Source: Mageeibacillus sp. UBA5747 | Lineage (GTDB): Bacteria; Bacillota; Clostridia; Saccharofermentanales; UBA5734 | DNA length: 25,797 bases | Assembly: GCA_002419145.1 (NCBI GenBank) | Contig: DIFN01000076.1 | Location: forward strand, 186,229 to 212,025 | Direction of reading: 5' to 3' | In this document: positions 8,055-15,488 of the stretch, piece by piece | How the letters are laid out: each line of letters begins with the position of its first letter | How positions within the stretch are numbered: the stretch's first letter is position 1 | The notes under the pieces: model-generated | Told to the model about the DNA's origin: nothing | The model's database searches: none | Seen by the model: the letters and a program-made list of their open reading frames with translations, nothing else | Translations under genes and position numbers: made by a program

Positions 8055-11000
8055 TTATAGTCCCGTTACAGGCGTCAGCGAGACATCATACTCAACTGTG
8101 GTTTGGGTTTCGGCAAAATCTTCTCTGACCAGTTTTTGACCAGGCTCGCCGCCGGACGGTTTGTAATGCCAGTCGATTTTCCAGTCCATCATATTCTGAT
8201 ACATAGCTTGCTTTTCGTGGTTCTGGAGCGAACCTGAATCAGGCAGGCAAGGCAGGCGGTCACTGGCGCAAAAGCTGAAGGGCTGGTTGCTCTCAAATAG
8301 TAAGCCACTGCCGCTGGCATCCGCCACAGCTACCCAATGTGTCATTGCATGAGGCAATTCCGGCGGCAAGGGTTGGCGCGGATCGGGCAAAAGGTCGGTC
8401 AGAGGCTGTTCGAATTGTCCGTCATAGGTCATCCCGCGCAGGTCTGGCCAGGATGGACCGGGGCCTTGGCCGGACCAGATGATCCGTTCATACTGGCGGC
8501 GCAGCAAAAAGCGCAGCCCAATCCGGGGCAATTCGGCCAGCAGGCTCTGGCTTTTGCACGGCAAGATGACTCGGATTTCGATCTTGCCACTCTCGTGAAT
8601 CGTGTAGCGCAGACATGCTGAAAGCCAGGGCTTTGCACCGGCTGGTCCAAAACGGCAGTGCGCCACGATGGCAGCTGTTTCACCATCACATTCAGCCTCG
8701 ATCCGGTCGACCACTTGCTCCAGCTCAGAAAGACCGAGCTGGTTCCAGTCACGAGCCCAGGCCTGGTCCTGATTCAAAGGAGGCCGCCAGAAGACCAGTG
8801 CCGAGGGTGCCAGTTGGCTATTCATCTGGGCAAAAGCCAGGTACTCGTGGTCTTTACAGCGCCAGCTCTCAATCTGGGCAGTGATCCGATTGAACACAAG
8901 CCAGAAGCGATGGCCAGAAACGACCAGCAAATGTCGGTCTTGTTCTAGGCGGAGTCGATTCCTGCCTGGAGCTATGACGGGAATCAGCTGATTGAGAAAA
9001 GGATCCCGGGCAGTCGTTTGGTGATCCAGCTCAAAGCTGTCTGTGGAAACGATCTGATCGGCCGGACACCACAGATTGGCATCTATCTGGTGAACTGTCA
9101 GCTGCAAAAGGCAGGGCAAATTCTGAGGGCGCCCGACACCCGCATATGGGATTGAAAGGTCAGCGGTTTCGCCCGGCAGAGCGGGCGGCAAGTCCAGTTC
9201 TCCGGCCAGGACCAGGCGACCACTGGCAACGATCTGCCAATGCAGGCGGAACAGATCCAGTTTCAAGGTCCTCATTCGGTTTTTAACTTGAAAATGGCCA
9301 GCTTGAAGGTCTAGCGGCTTGATCTCGGCCGGTCGGCCGGCTTGCCGGATCGCTGCCAGTGCAACGGACCGGGAGCGTCCCTGAGGTGTGTGGATCTGGT
9401 CGATAACCTCCTGCCAGGATCCCAGGACCAGCCCTGAAAAGCGGGAACGGATTGCCTCATTTGTCAATGACTGCATCATTGAATGGGTGCCACCACCTTG
9501 TAAGCTGAAGCCTGGTGCGAGAATCTGGCTGATTGGACTTTGGCTTTGGTCAGCAACAGGATTCTTCTCAATCTCTTCGCTAACCTGGGCGAATTGAACC
9601 AGAGGGCGGGATGAATCCAGATCTCTGAACAGAGCAGGATGCAAAGGATCCCCTGCAAAGGGCTGATTGGTTGTTACCCAGGCCAGGATGCACGGTTGAT
9701 TTTTGAGCAAGGTCACTTGGCTTAGCAAGCGGTCTTTCTGAATTGTCAGCCATGGCTCGCCCCGCCACGGTTTCTCTCCCCCTTTCCCCTCAGCAGTCTG
9801 CCAATCTGAAACAGGCTGTGAGGGTGGACCAACCAGAACAAGCAGCCCCAGATGGTTACACAATTCAAAGAATATAGGATCCACAGGACCACCCAGGAGA
9901 CGGATCGCATTGAAATGCTGCCGGACAAGGCGCAAATCACGAGCCAGACCTGACAGAGGTCTCAGAAGGCCTGTCTGGCTATCCATGGGATCAAAATCAA
10001 CCAGGCGGAGAAACAGCGGCTGTTGATTGAAATGGAGCAATCCATCCCGAACCGTCCGATCACAAAAGCCCACTGACTGGTGAACCGTACTCACCTCTCT
10101 GCCATTGGCATCAAGGCAGGTAACCAGCAGGTCGTAGAGTTCAGGTTGCTCATCAGACCAAGGTTCAACCTCCGGACAAACCTGTTGTAATCTGGCCAGA
10201 CCAGCCTGCTGGACTTTCGCATCAAACCCGGTGTGATCCAGTTGGGTTTTTTCCGGTTTGATGCTCGTTTCCAGAATGACCCGGCCTTCCCTGGCCAATG
10301 TGAATCGCACCAGAGGCAGGCCCTGAGTCACTTTGAAAGTCAGGACCGTCGCCTGGGCGGAAAGTTCCCACTGACCCGACAAAGGATCCATGTGGGTACG
10401 CACGGATAAATCAAAGACGGACAAAGCAGGCGTTGCCTCCAGATAGATGTCTCCTGCCAGTCCTGCCAGATTTGCGTGACAATGGCCATCAAGATAACTG
10501 GCCGCATGGTATGGATAGACCAGAATAAATACTTCATTGACCCCGTCATGGAGCCGCGAAGTGATGTCAAATTCGTTCAAGTGGCGCCCGTTTTGGACAT
10601 ATCCGACGATTTTTCCATTCAGGACCACATGGCAGGCTGCTAAAACTCCCTGGAGCACCAGCTTTTTACGCAGGGCACTCCAGCTTTTCGGCAGTTCAAG
10701 ACTGCGATGGTAGACTGCAACCGGCATTGTTTCCGGAACATGAGGTGGGTCCAGAACAAAAGGCCACGCGTTGGGCTCGCTGTGAGGCCGGACGAAAGCC
10801 CGCCGTGAACCTGGGACTGCCATCCGGTCAAAACCGCTGCGATAGGAGAAAATATTCTCCGGCAGCTGTAAGATCGAATCAAACCATTTGTAATCCCAAG
10901 TACCTGTCAGCATCTGGATAAAGGGTGACAGGTAGCGTCGATTATCCTCCTGGGCTTGCTCGCAAGTCGCCTGGTCCGGAAACTGGACCAGGTATGCATG

Positions 11001-11084
11001 TGACGGATAGCGGTTTCGCTCCAGACACTCAATTCTATTCCAATCCGGCTTTTCAGGACGGCCCGGGAAAATGCGTGAAGGCAT
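8055..11084 (-). CDS. LacZ-like glycoside hydrolase family 2 protein, apparently catalytically inactive
   Basis: The 1009-residue protein follows E. coli LacZ in length and domain order: jelly-roll sugar-binding domain (about 50-220), Ig-like domain (220-340), TIM-barrel region (340-600), second Ig-like domain, and C-terminal beta-galactosidase small-chain domain (about 740-1000). Landmarks include HFNAIRLL (390-397), KNQPCILAWVTTNQ (461-474), SSRPLVQF (491-498) and WSGQGPGPSWPD. The active-site positions are changed. The acid/base motif LGNE is TTNQ (Q474). The nucleophile motif CEYAHAMGN is not recognisable. The metal-ligand motif DEANIETHG is VGPPSQPVS, and NRHEHHP is DFDPMDS. No signal peptide is seen, so it should be cytosolic. 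ATG at 11084 has AGGGAG upstream and its own promoter. The open frame is intact, which argues against simple decay; role unknown. Confidence 0.82.
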   Translation of the reverse strand: MPSRIFPGRPEKPDWNRIECLERNRYPSHAYLVQFPDQATCEQAQEDNRRYLSPFIQMLTGTWDYKWFDSILQLPENIFSYRSGFDRMAVPGSRRAFVRPHSEPNAWPFVLDPPHVPETMPVAVYHRSLELPKSWSALRKKLVLQGVLAACHVVLNGKIVGYVQNGRHLNEFDITSRLHDGVNEVFILVYPYHAASYLDGHCHANLAGLAGDIYLEATPALSVFDLSVRTHMDPLSGQWELSAQATVLTFKVTQGLPLVRFTLAREGRVILETSIKPEKTQLDHTGFDAKVQQAGLARLQQVCPEVEPWSDEQPELYDLLVTCLDANGREVSTVHQSVGFCDRTVRDGLLHFNQQPLFLRLVDFDPMDSQTGLLRPLSGLARDLRLVRQHFNAIRLLGGPVDPIFFELCNHLGLLVLVGPPSQPVSDWQTAEGKGGEKPWRGEPWLTIQKDRLLSQVTLLKNQPCILAWVTTNQPFAGDPLHPALFRDLDSSRPLVQFAQVSEEIEKNPVADQSQSPISQILAPGFSLQGGGTHSMMQSLTNEAIRSRFSGLVLGSWQEVIDQIHTPQGRSRSVALAAIRQAGRPAEIKPLDLQAGHFQVKNRMRTLKLDLFRLHWQIVASGRLVLAGELDLPPALPGETADLSIPYAGVGRPQNLPCLLQLTVHQIDANLWCPADQIVSTDSFELDHQTTARDPFLNQLIPVIAPGRNRLRLEQDRHLLVVSGHRFWLVFNRITAQIESWRCKDHEYLAFAQMNSQLAPSALVFWRPPLNQDQAWARDWNQLGLSELEQVVDRIEAECDGETAAIVAHCRFGPAGAKPWLSACLRYTIHESGKIEIRVILPCKSQSLLAELPRIGLRFLLRRQYERIIWSGQGPGPSWPDLRGMTYDGQFEQPLTDLLPDPRQPLPPELPHAMTHWVAVADASGSGLLFESNQPFSFCASDRLPCLPDSGSLQNHEKQAMYQNMMDWKIDWHYKPSGGEPGQKLVREDFAETQTTVEYDVSLTPVTGL

Positions 11085-11122
11085 GTGGATGGCTCCCTGT
11101 ACCTGGCAAATCTATTCATTTT

Positions 11123-11151
11123 ATTGTAACTAAAATGCACCACTCTGGCAA
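11123..11151 (-). promoter_or_regulatory. Promoter of the GH2 gene
   Basis: On the minus strand, TTGCCA (11146-11151) and TACAAT (11123-11128) have a 17-nt spacer, with the -10 39 nt before the GH2 ATG. The first bases of the -35 are part of the T-run of the tRNA-Pro terminator, so the two elements share bases. Confidence 0.7.
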
Positions 11152-11186
11152 AAAAACCGCTGAAGCTTACACTTCAGCGGTTTTAT
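11150..11186 (-). terminator. Intrinsic terminator after tRNA-Pro, symmetric
   Basis: A 13-bp stem (AAAACCGCTGAAG paired with CTTCAGCGGTTTT) with a 6-nt loop is followed on the minus strand by seven T residues. On the plus strand the stem is followed by TTTT, so it could act in both directions. It begins just past the tRNA-Pro 3' end. Confidence 0.88.
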
Positions 11187-11191
11187 ATCGG

Positions 11192-11269
11192 TGGTCGGAG
11201 TGACCTGACTCGAACAGGCGACCTCTTGCACCCCAAGCAAGCACTCTAGCCAAACTGAGCTACACCCCG
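11192..11269 (-). tRNA. tRNA-Pro (anticodon GGG)
   Basis: Read on the minus strand, acceptor CGGGGTG pairs with CACTCCG (one G-U). The anticodon stem CTTGC/GCAAG holds the loop TTGGGGT, with anticodon GGG. The T arm is CCTG-TTCGAGT-CAGG, the discriminator is A, and the CCA is encoded. It has a near-consensus promoter just downstream of pnp and a terminator directly behind it. Confidence 0.96.
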
Positions 11270-11280
11270 GCGACTTGTTG

Positions 11281-11309
11281 ATTTTACTGGTATTCCCAGC
11301 CTGTGTCAA
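11281..11309 (-). promoter_or_regulatory. Promoter of tRNA-Pro
   Basis: On the minus strand, TTGACA (11304-11309) and TAAAAT (11281-11286) have a 17-nt spacer, 11 nt before the mature tRNA 5' end. The promoter lies in the 80-nt gap after pnp. I see no terminator for pnp in that gap, so pnp transcripts may run into the tRNA. Confidence 0.8.
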
Positions 11310-11352
11310 GTCATCGGGGAGAGGTCTTAGCCCTTGATTTCCCTGACGTTCC

Positions 11353-13677
11353 TTAGAATTCGATCTCGCGGTGTTTCTCAGGTGTGGCTGTGTTGTCCTG
11401 GCGTTCCTGGAACCGCTGGGGGCGCTCGGAATGGCCCTGGCTGGGGCTCTGAGGACGCGGACGACGATCGCCCCGATCCCCACCACGGGGGCCACGGTCA
11501 CCGGAATCACGCGGGCCACGATGGTCTCCCCGGTCACGCATCGGGCCACGGCGTTCGCCAGTGTCAGACTCGATGTAGTCAGCCGGTTTATCCATACAGT
11601 CGCGCATGGAGAGATTGATCCTGCCCTGGCCGTCGATTTCCATAACCTTTACTTTGACCAGGTCACCCTCGCTGACAACGTCTTCGACTTTCTCGACCCG
11701 TTTCCAGGAGAGCTTGCTGATGTGGACCAAGCCTTCCTTGCCCGGCAGGAATTCGACGAAGGCGCCAAAGTTCATCAGGCGGGTGACGCGGCCTTCAAAG
11801 ACCTGGCCTGGCTCGGGATCATTGGCAATGCCCTGGATGATCGCAATGGCTTTGTCAGCAGCTTCGCTGTTGGGCGAAGAAACAAAGACGCGGCCGTCAT
11901 CCTCGATGTCAATCTCGACGCCGGTTTCCTCGATGATGCGGTTGATGACCTTGCCCCCGGAACCGATGACTTCACGGATCTTGTCAACCGGGATCATGAT
12001 CTGAACGATCTTGGGGGCGTACTTGGACAGCTCGCTGCGCGGAGCGCTGATGACCGGCATCATGACCTCATGGATGATCTGCAGGCGGCCCTTCCGGGTC
12101 ATGGCGAAAGCATCACGGATGATGTCATAAGACAAGCCATCGACTTTGATGTCGACCTGGATCGAGGTGATGCCATCGACGGTGCCGGCGACTTTGAAGT
12201 CCATGTCACCAAAGAAGTCTTCAATGCCCTGGATATCCATGAAAACGAGATAATCTTTTTCGTTCTCTTCATTGACAATCAAGCCGGAGGAGATACCCGC
12301 GACCGGCTTTTTAATCGGGACACCGGCATCCATGAGTGCCAAGGTGCTGGCACAGACAGATCCCTGGGAGGTCGAGCCATTGGACATCAGGATTTCCGAA
12401 ACACAGCGGATCGCGTAGGGGAACTCGGTTTCACTGGGCAGGACCGGGATGAGCGAGCGTTCAGCCAGTGCGCCATGTCCGATTTCGCGGCGGCCGGGGG
12501 AGCGGTTAGCCTTGGCTTCGCCAACACTGTACGGCGGAAAATTGTAGTGGTGGATGTAGCGCTTGGTCTCTTCGTTATCGAGGCCGTCGAGCATCTGGAC
12601 TTTGGACAGAGGTGCCAGGGTGCAGGCGGTCAGGACCTGGGTCTGGCCGCGCTGGAACAGCCCGGTGCCATGGACGCGCGGCAGGATGCCGACTTCGGCC
12701 GACAGGGGGCGGATCTGGTCAAGAGCACGGCCATCGACTCGGATGTGTTCCTTGAACAGGTATTCGCGGACGACTTTCTTTTCCAGCTTGTACATGGCAT
12801 CGCCGACATAACCAGCCCAGTCAGGGTTGAGAGTGGTGATGTGCTCCAGGGTCTGGGCCTTGAGCTGGCTGACTTTTTCGTCCCGGACCGATTTGTCATC
12901 GGACAGGACAGCCATGCGCATGCCGCTGTAGGCAAATTCTTTGACAGCCGCGAAGACTTCTGCCGGCAGTTCAGATGAAACATAGCTAAACTTCGGTTTG
13001 CCGATTTCAGCGACGATGCCTTTGATGAAGCGGCAGAGATCCTGGATAACCTTGTGGCCCTCAATGATGGCATTGAGCATGACATCGTCCGGGACTTCAT
13101 TGGCACCGGCTTCGATCATGCAGATTTTCTCTTCCGTGCCGGCAAGAGTGACGTGCATCTGGCTCTCAGCGCGCTGCTTTTCGTTGGGGTTGATGATAAC
13201 TTGGCCATCGATCAGACCGACGTGGATACCGGCAATCGGACCATTCCACGGGATGTCTGAGATTGAGATGGCAATCGATGTGCCGAGCATGGCGGCTACT
13301 TCCGGCGCATTGTCCTGGTCAACCGACATGACCAAGTTGCTGACAGCGCAGTCATTTCTCAGATCTTTCGGGAATAATGGCCGAATCGGGCGGTCAATGA
13401 CGCGGGATGTCAGGATGGCTTTTTCGGTTGGACGGCCTTCGCGCTTGATGAAGCCGCCGGGGAATTTGCCAACGCTGTACATTTTTTCTTCGTAATCGAC
13501 ACTGAGCGGGAAAAAGTCAATGCCGGGACGGGGTGTGGCTGATGCGGTCGCGCTGGACAAGATGACAGTCTCGCCGTAGCGGACCAGACAGGAGCCATTG
13601 GCGAACTGGGCCAGATGGCCGGTTTCGATGACCAGTTTGCGGCCAGCGAGGACGGTTTCGAATGTACGTGCACTCAT
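11353..13677 (-). CDS. pnp: Polyribonucleotide nucleotidyltransferase (PNPase)
   Basis: PNPase degrades RNA 3' to 5' by phosphorolysis, releasing nucleoside diphosphates, and can add tails. The 774-residue protein has two RNase PH domains (about 1-230 and 315-560) around an all-helical domain. The second core includes GRREIGHGALAERSL and the catalytic aspartates D487 and D493 in EDFFGDMDFKVAG. A KH domain with the GSGGK loop and an S1 domain (VTRLMNFGAFVEFLPGKEGLVHIS) follow. From about residue 707 a tail of ~68 residues rich in Arg, Gly, Asp and Pro, with repeated RGD/RGP units, extends past the usual end of the protein. ATG at 13677 has GGAGG 7 nt upstream. It lies behind rpsO, the usual partner, with a foldable leader between them. 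Confidence 0.98.
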   Translation of the reverse strand: MSARTFETVLAGRKLVIETGHLAQFANGSCLVRYGETVILSSATASATPRPGIDFFPLSVDYEEKMYSVGKFPGGFIKREGRPTEKAILTSRVIDRPIRPLFPKDLRNDCAVSNLVMSVDQDNAPEVAAMLGTSIAISISDIPWNGPIAGIHVGLIDGQVIINPNEKQRAESQMHVTLAGTEEKICMIEAGANEVPDDVMLNAIIEGHKVIQDLCRFIKGIVAEIGKPKFSYVSSELPAEVFAAVKEFAYSGMRMAVLSDDKSVRDEKVSQLKAQTLEHITTLNPDWAGYVGDAMYKLEKKVVREYLFKEHIRVDGRALDQIRPLSAEVGILPRVHGTGLFQRGQTQVLTACTLAPLSKVQMLDGLDNEETKRYIHHYNFPPYSVGEAKANRSPGRREIGHGALAERSLIPVLPSETEFPYAIRCVSEILMSNGSTSQGSVCASTLALMDAGVPIKKPVAGISSGLIVNEENEKDYLVFMDIQGIEDFFGDMDFKVAGTVDGITSIQVDIKVDGLSYDIIRDAFAMTRKGRLQIIHEVMMPVISAPRSELSKYAPKIVQIMIPVDKIREVIGSGGKVINRIIEETGVEIDIEDDGRVFVSSPNSEAADKAIAIIQGIANDPEPGQVFEGRVTRLMNFGAFVEFLPGKEGLVHISKLSWKRVEKVEDVVSEGDLVKVKVMEIDGQGRINLSMRDCMDKPADYIESDTGERRGPMRDRGDHRGPRDSGDRGPRGGDRGDRRPRPQSPSQGHSERPQRFQERQDNTATPEKHREIEF

Positions 13678-13726
13678 GTGAATACCTCCATGATTTGAAT
13701 CTTTCGTCCATGCACGGCGGTAGTTT

Positions 13727-13783
13727 GTAGATTCCGCTCCTGGAGCACTTCATCTTAGTAGATGTTCCAGAGGTGCAATCTAC
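13727..13783 (-). promoter_or_regulatory. Structured 5' leader of pnp
   Basis: The DNA before pnp can fold into one extended stem as RNA. GUAGAUU pairs with AAUCUAC at the base (13777-13783 with 13727-13733). CUCUGGA pairs with CUCC-type UCCAGGAG further in with one bulge, and CAUCU-ACUA-AGAUG forms the apical hairpin (13751-13764). The structure ends 49 nt before the start codon. PNPase controls its own message through a leader stem in E. coli; a similar role here is inference. I found no convincing pnp promoter, so expression may come from rpsO read-through. Confidence 0.5.
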
Positions 13784-13845
13784 CCTCTACAGCGGCACAC
13801 AGACTGACCAGGTCCGGTTTTAATGGGATGAATCAGTTGATTAGT

Positions 13846-13879
13846 GAAAAATTGGCGGACGGTGGACCCGTCCGCCAAC
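13846..13879 (-). terminator. Intrinsic terminator after rpsO
   Basis: An 11-bp perfect stem (TTGGCGGACGG with CCGTCCGCCAA, 5-nt loop) is followed on the minus strand by a run of T residues. It sits 21 nt after the rpsO stop and before pnp, so it would separate or attenuate the two genes. Confidence 0.9.
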
Positions 13880-13900
13880 ATTCATTTGTCTGATCGAGCC

Positions 13901-14164
13901 TTACTTTCTGATGCCGAGCTTAGAGATGATCGTACGGTAACGTTCGATATCGATGCTGGTCAAGTAGTCGAGAAGACCACGGCGGCGACCAACCATCATC
14001 AGAAGGCCACGGCGGGAGTGATGATCACCCTTGTGGGTCTTGAGATGTTCAGTCAGGTGGTTGATGCGTTCGGTCAAAAGGGCGATCTGGACTTCCGGTG
14101 AACCGGTGTCGCCTTCCTTCAGGCCGTACTCTTTGATGAGTTCTGCTTTGCGGATCTTGTCCAT
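13901..14164 (-). CDS. rpsO: 30S ribosomal protein S15
   Basis: S15 is a primary binder of 16S rRNA in the platform of the small subunit. The 87-residue product has normal length and the family signature: DTGSPEVQIALLTERINHLTEHLKTH, followed by DHHSRRGLLMMVGRRRGLLDYL. The ATG at 14164 has GGAGG 5 nt upstream. An upstream in-frame ATG at 14239 would add 25 unconserved residues and lies at the likely transcription start, so it is rejected. The gene has a near-consensus promoter, a folded leader and a terminator of its own, and is followed by pnp as in most bacteria. Confidence 0.98.
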   Translation of the reverse strand: MDKIRKAELIKEYGLKEGDTGSPEVQIALLTERINHLTEHLKTHKGDHHSRRGLLMMVGRRRGLLDYLTSIDIERYRTIISKLGIRK

Positions 14165-14200
14165 GTATTCCTCCATATGATTCGCCTCTGGCAACGTTGG

Positions 14201-14241
14201 GGTCGGACTGTCCCACGACCTTGCCATGGCATATTCCATGG
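14201..14241 (-). promoter_or_regulatory. Foldable leader of rpsO, candidate S15 autoregulatory RNA
   Basis: Just past the promoter, two inverted repeats occur in the untranslated leader. CCATGG-AATATG-CCATGG occupies 14224-14241, and GGTCG...CGACC occupies 14201-14220 with an inner GGAC/GTCC alternative. The distance from predicted transcription start to the ATG is about 70 nt. S15 represses its own translation through leader structures in several bacterial groups; function here is inferred. Confidence 0.4.
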
Positions 14242-14242
14242 T

Positions 14243-14271
14243 ATTTTAGCATCAGGTTATGGATTTGTCAA
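14243..14271 (-). promoter_or_regulatory. Promoter of rpsO
   Basis: On the minus strand, consensus TTGACA (14266-14271) and TAAAAT (14243-14248) have a 17-nt spacer. It starts right after the purM stop codon at 14274. Confidence 0.85.
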
Positions 14272-14273
14272 AA

Positions 14274-15446
14274 TCACCACCTGAAAGTCTGGCCCCGGTC
14301 CTGGATGACGACCTCATTCTCTTCTGCAGTGGCACTGGCCTCGGTCCGGCCAACGATCCTGGCAGGCAGTTCAAAGTGGGCACAGATCTCCAGGATACCT
14401 GCTGCGGTCGTATCATCACAGTAGATTTCCAATCGATGGCCCATGTTGAAAATCTGGTACATCTCCGCTGCGCCAACCTCACCGGAGTCAAAGATGGCAG
14501 TAAAGATCGGTGGAGTTGAAAACAGATTGTCTTTGACATAGCGGATGCCACTGCCAAAATCTTTGCATTTGACCTGGCCACCGCCGGTGCAGTGGATGAT
14601 GCCAGCAATCGACGAACGATACTGGGCGAAGATTTCTTTGATGACCGGCAGGTAGGTTCGGGTCGGTGACAAGATGGCCTCCCCAACAGTCAGGCTCGAA
14701 CCCGGCAGCGGGTCAGATAAATGATAGCGGCCGCAATAGGCCTTGTCTGCTGACAGCGTATCCGAGCAGGACTCTGGATAGCGTGTCAGGTAATCCTTGT
14801 GTAAAAGTAAATGGCGGGCTCCGGTCAGACCATTCGAGCCGATGCCACTGTTTTCCCTGGTCTCGTAGGTGGTCTGGCCAAATGAGGCCAGGCCGACGAT
14901 CACCTGGCCAGGCTGGATGGTGGCGGCATGGATGACCTCGCTGCGTTTCAGACGGACGACTACGGTAGAATCGCAGATCACCGTGCGAACCAGGTCACCA
15001 ACATCGGCGGTTTCGCCGCCCGTCATTTCGACGGTCACGCCCTGAGCAGCCAGGGCATCAATCACTTCGTCATAGCCATTGATGATGGCGGCGAGGGCAG
15101 CTGCATCGATGCGATGGGCATTGCGGCCGATCGTATTGGAGATTTTGAAATCATCGGTCGCACCGATACAGAGCAAATCGTCGGTGTTCATGACCAGAGA
15201 ATCCTGGGCGATGCCCCGGTACCAGGCCGGATCGCCGGTCTCCTGGGCCATCAGATAGGCAACTGAGGATTTCGTCCCCGCACCATCGGCATGAACAGCA
15301 CAGCAATAATCCGGATCGCCGGCCAGATCCGGTATGATTTTGCAGAACGAGCCCGGAAACAAGCCCTTGGACTGTCGAGCGACAGCCTTTTTGACGTCGT
15401 CTTTGGTCGGCGAGACGCCGCGTGAAAGATAGCTTTTTGCCTTCAT
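14274..15446 (-). CDS. purM: Phosphoribosylformylglycinamidine cyclo-ligase (AIR synthase), long Bacteroidetes-like form
   Basis: The protein closes the imidazole ring in purine synthesis: FGAM plus ATP gives AIR. The 390-residue protein is about 40 longer than E. coli-type PurM. It matches the form I know from Bacteroidetes: YLSRGVSPTKDDV at the start, KGLFPGSFCKIIPD, the nucleotide loop HADGAGTKSS (52-61), MNTDDLLCIGA (86-96), TGGETADVGDLVRT, LSPTRTYLP, HCTGGGQVK and MYQIFNMGHRLE. The start ATG at 15446 has GGAGG 5 nt upstream; the frame is open further upstream into rnpB but without a start site. No other pur gene is adjacent. It may be co-transcribed with rnpB, as I see no terminator between them. 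Confidence 0.9.
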   Translation of the reverse strand: MKAKSYLSRGVSPTKDDVKKAVARQSKGLFPGSFCKIIPDLAGDPDYCCAVHADGAGTKSSVAYLMAQETGDPAWYRGIAQDSLVMNTDDLLCIGATDDFKISNTIGRNAHRIDAAALAAIINGYDEVIDALAAQGVTVEMTGGETADVGDLVRTVICDSTVVVRLKRSEVIHAATIQPGQVIVGLASFGQTTYETRENSGIGSNGLTGARHLLLHKDYLTRYPESCSDTLSADKAYCGRYHLSDPLPGSSLTVGEAILSPTRTYLPVIKEIFAQYRSSIAGIIHCTGGGQVKCKDFGSGIRYVKDNLFSTPPIFTAIFDSGEVGAAEMYQIFNMGHRLEIYCDDTTAAGILEICAHFELPARIVGRTEASATAEENEVVIQDRGQTFRW

Positions 15447-15488
15447 GTGTTCCTCCGCGCCGGGGCGCCGTTTGAGATAATCAGGTGA

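Noticed and set aside
7572..11269. Phage or integrative element using the tRNA genes as attachment sites
   Set aside because: No second copy of either tRNA 3' end, no integrase and no other mobile-element gene is visible.
11371..12978. Plus-strand open frame of 535 codons opposite pnp
   Set aside because: It is antisense to a certain PNPase gene. It arises from the biased third positions of the real gene, has no ribosome site, and its product resembles no family.
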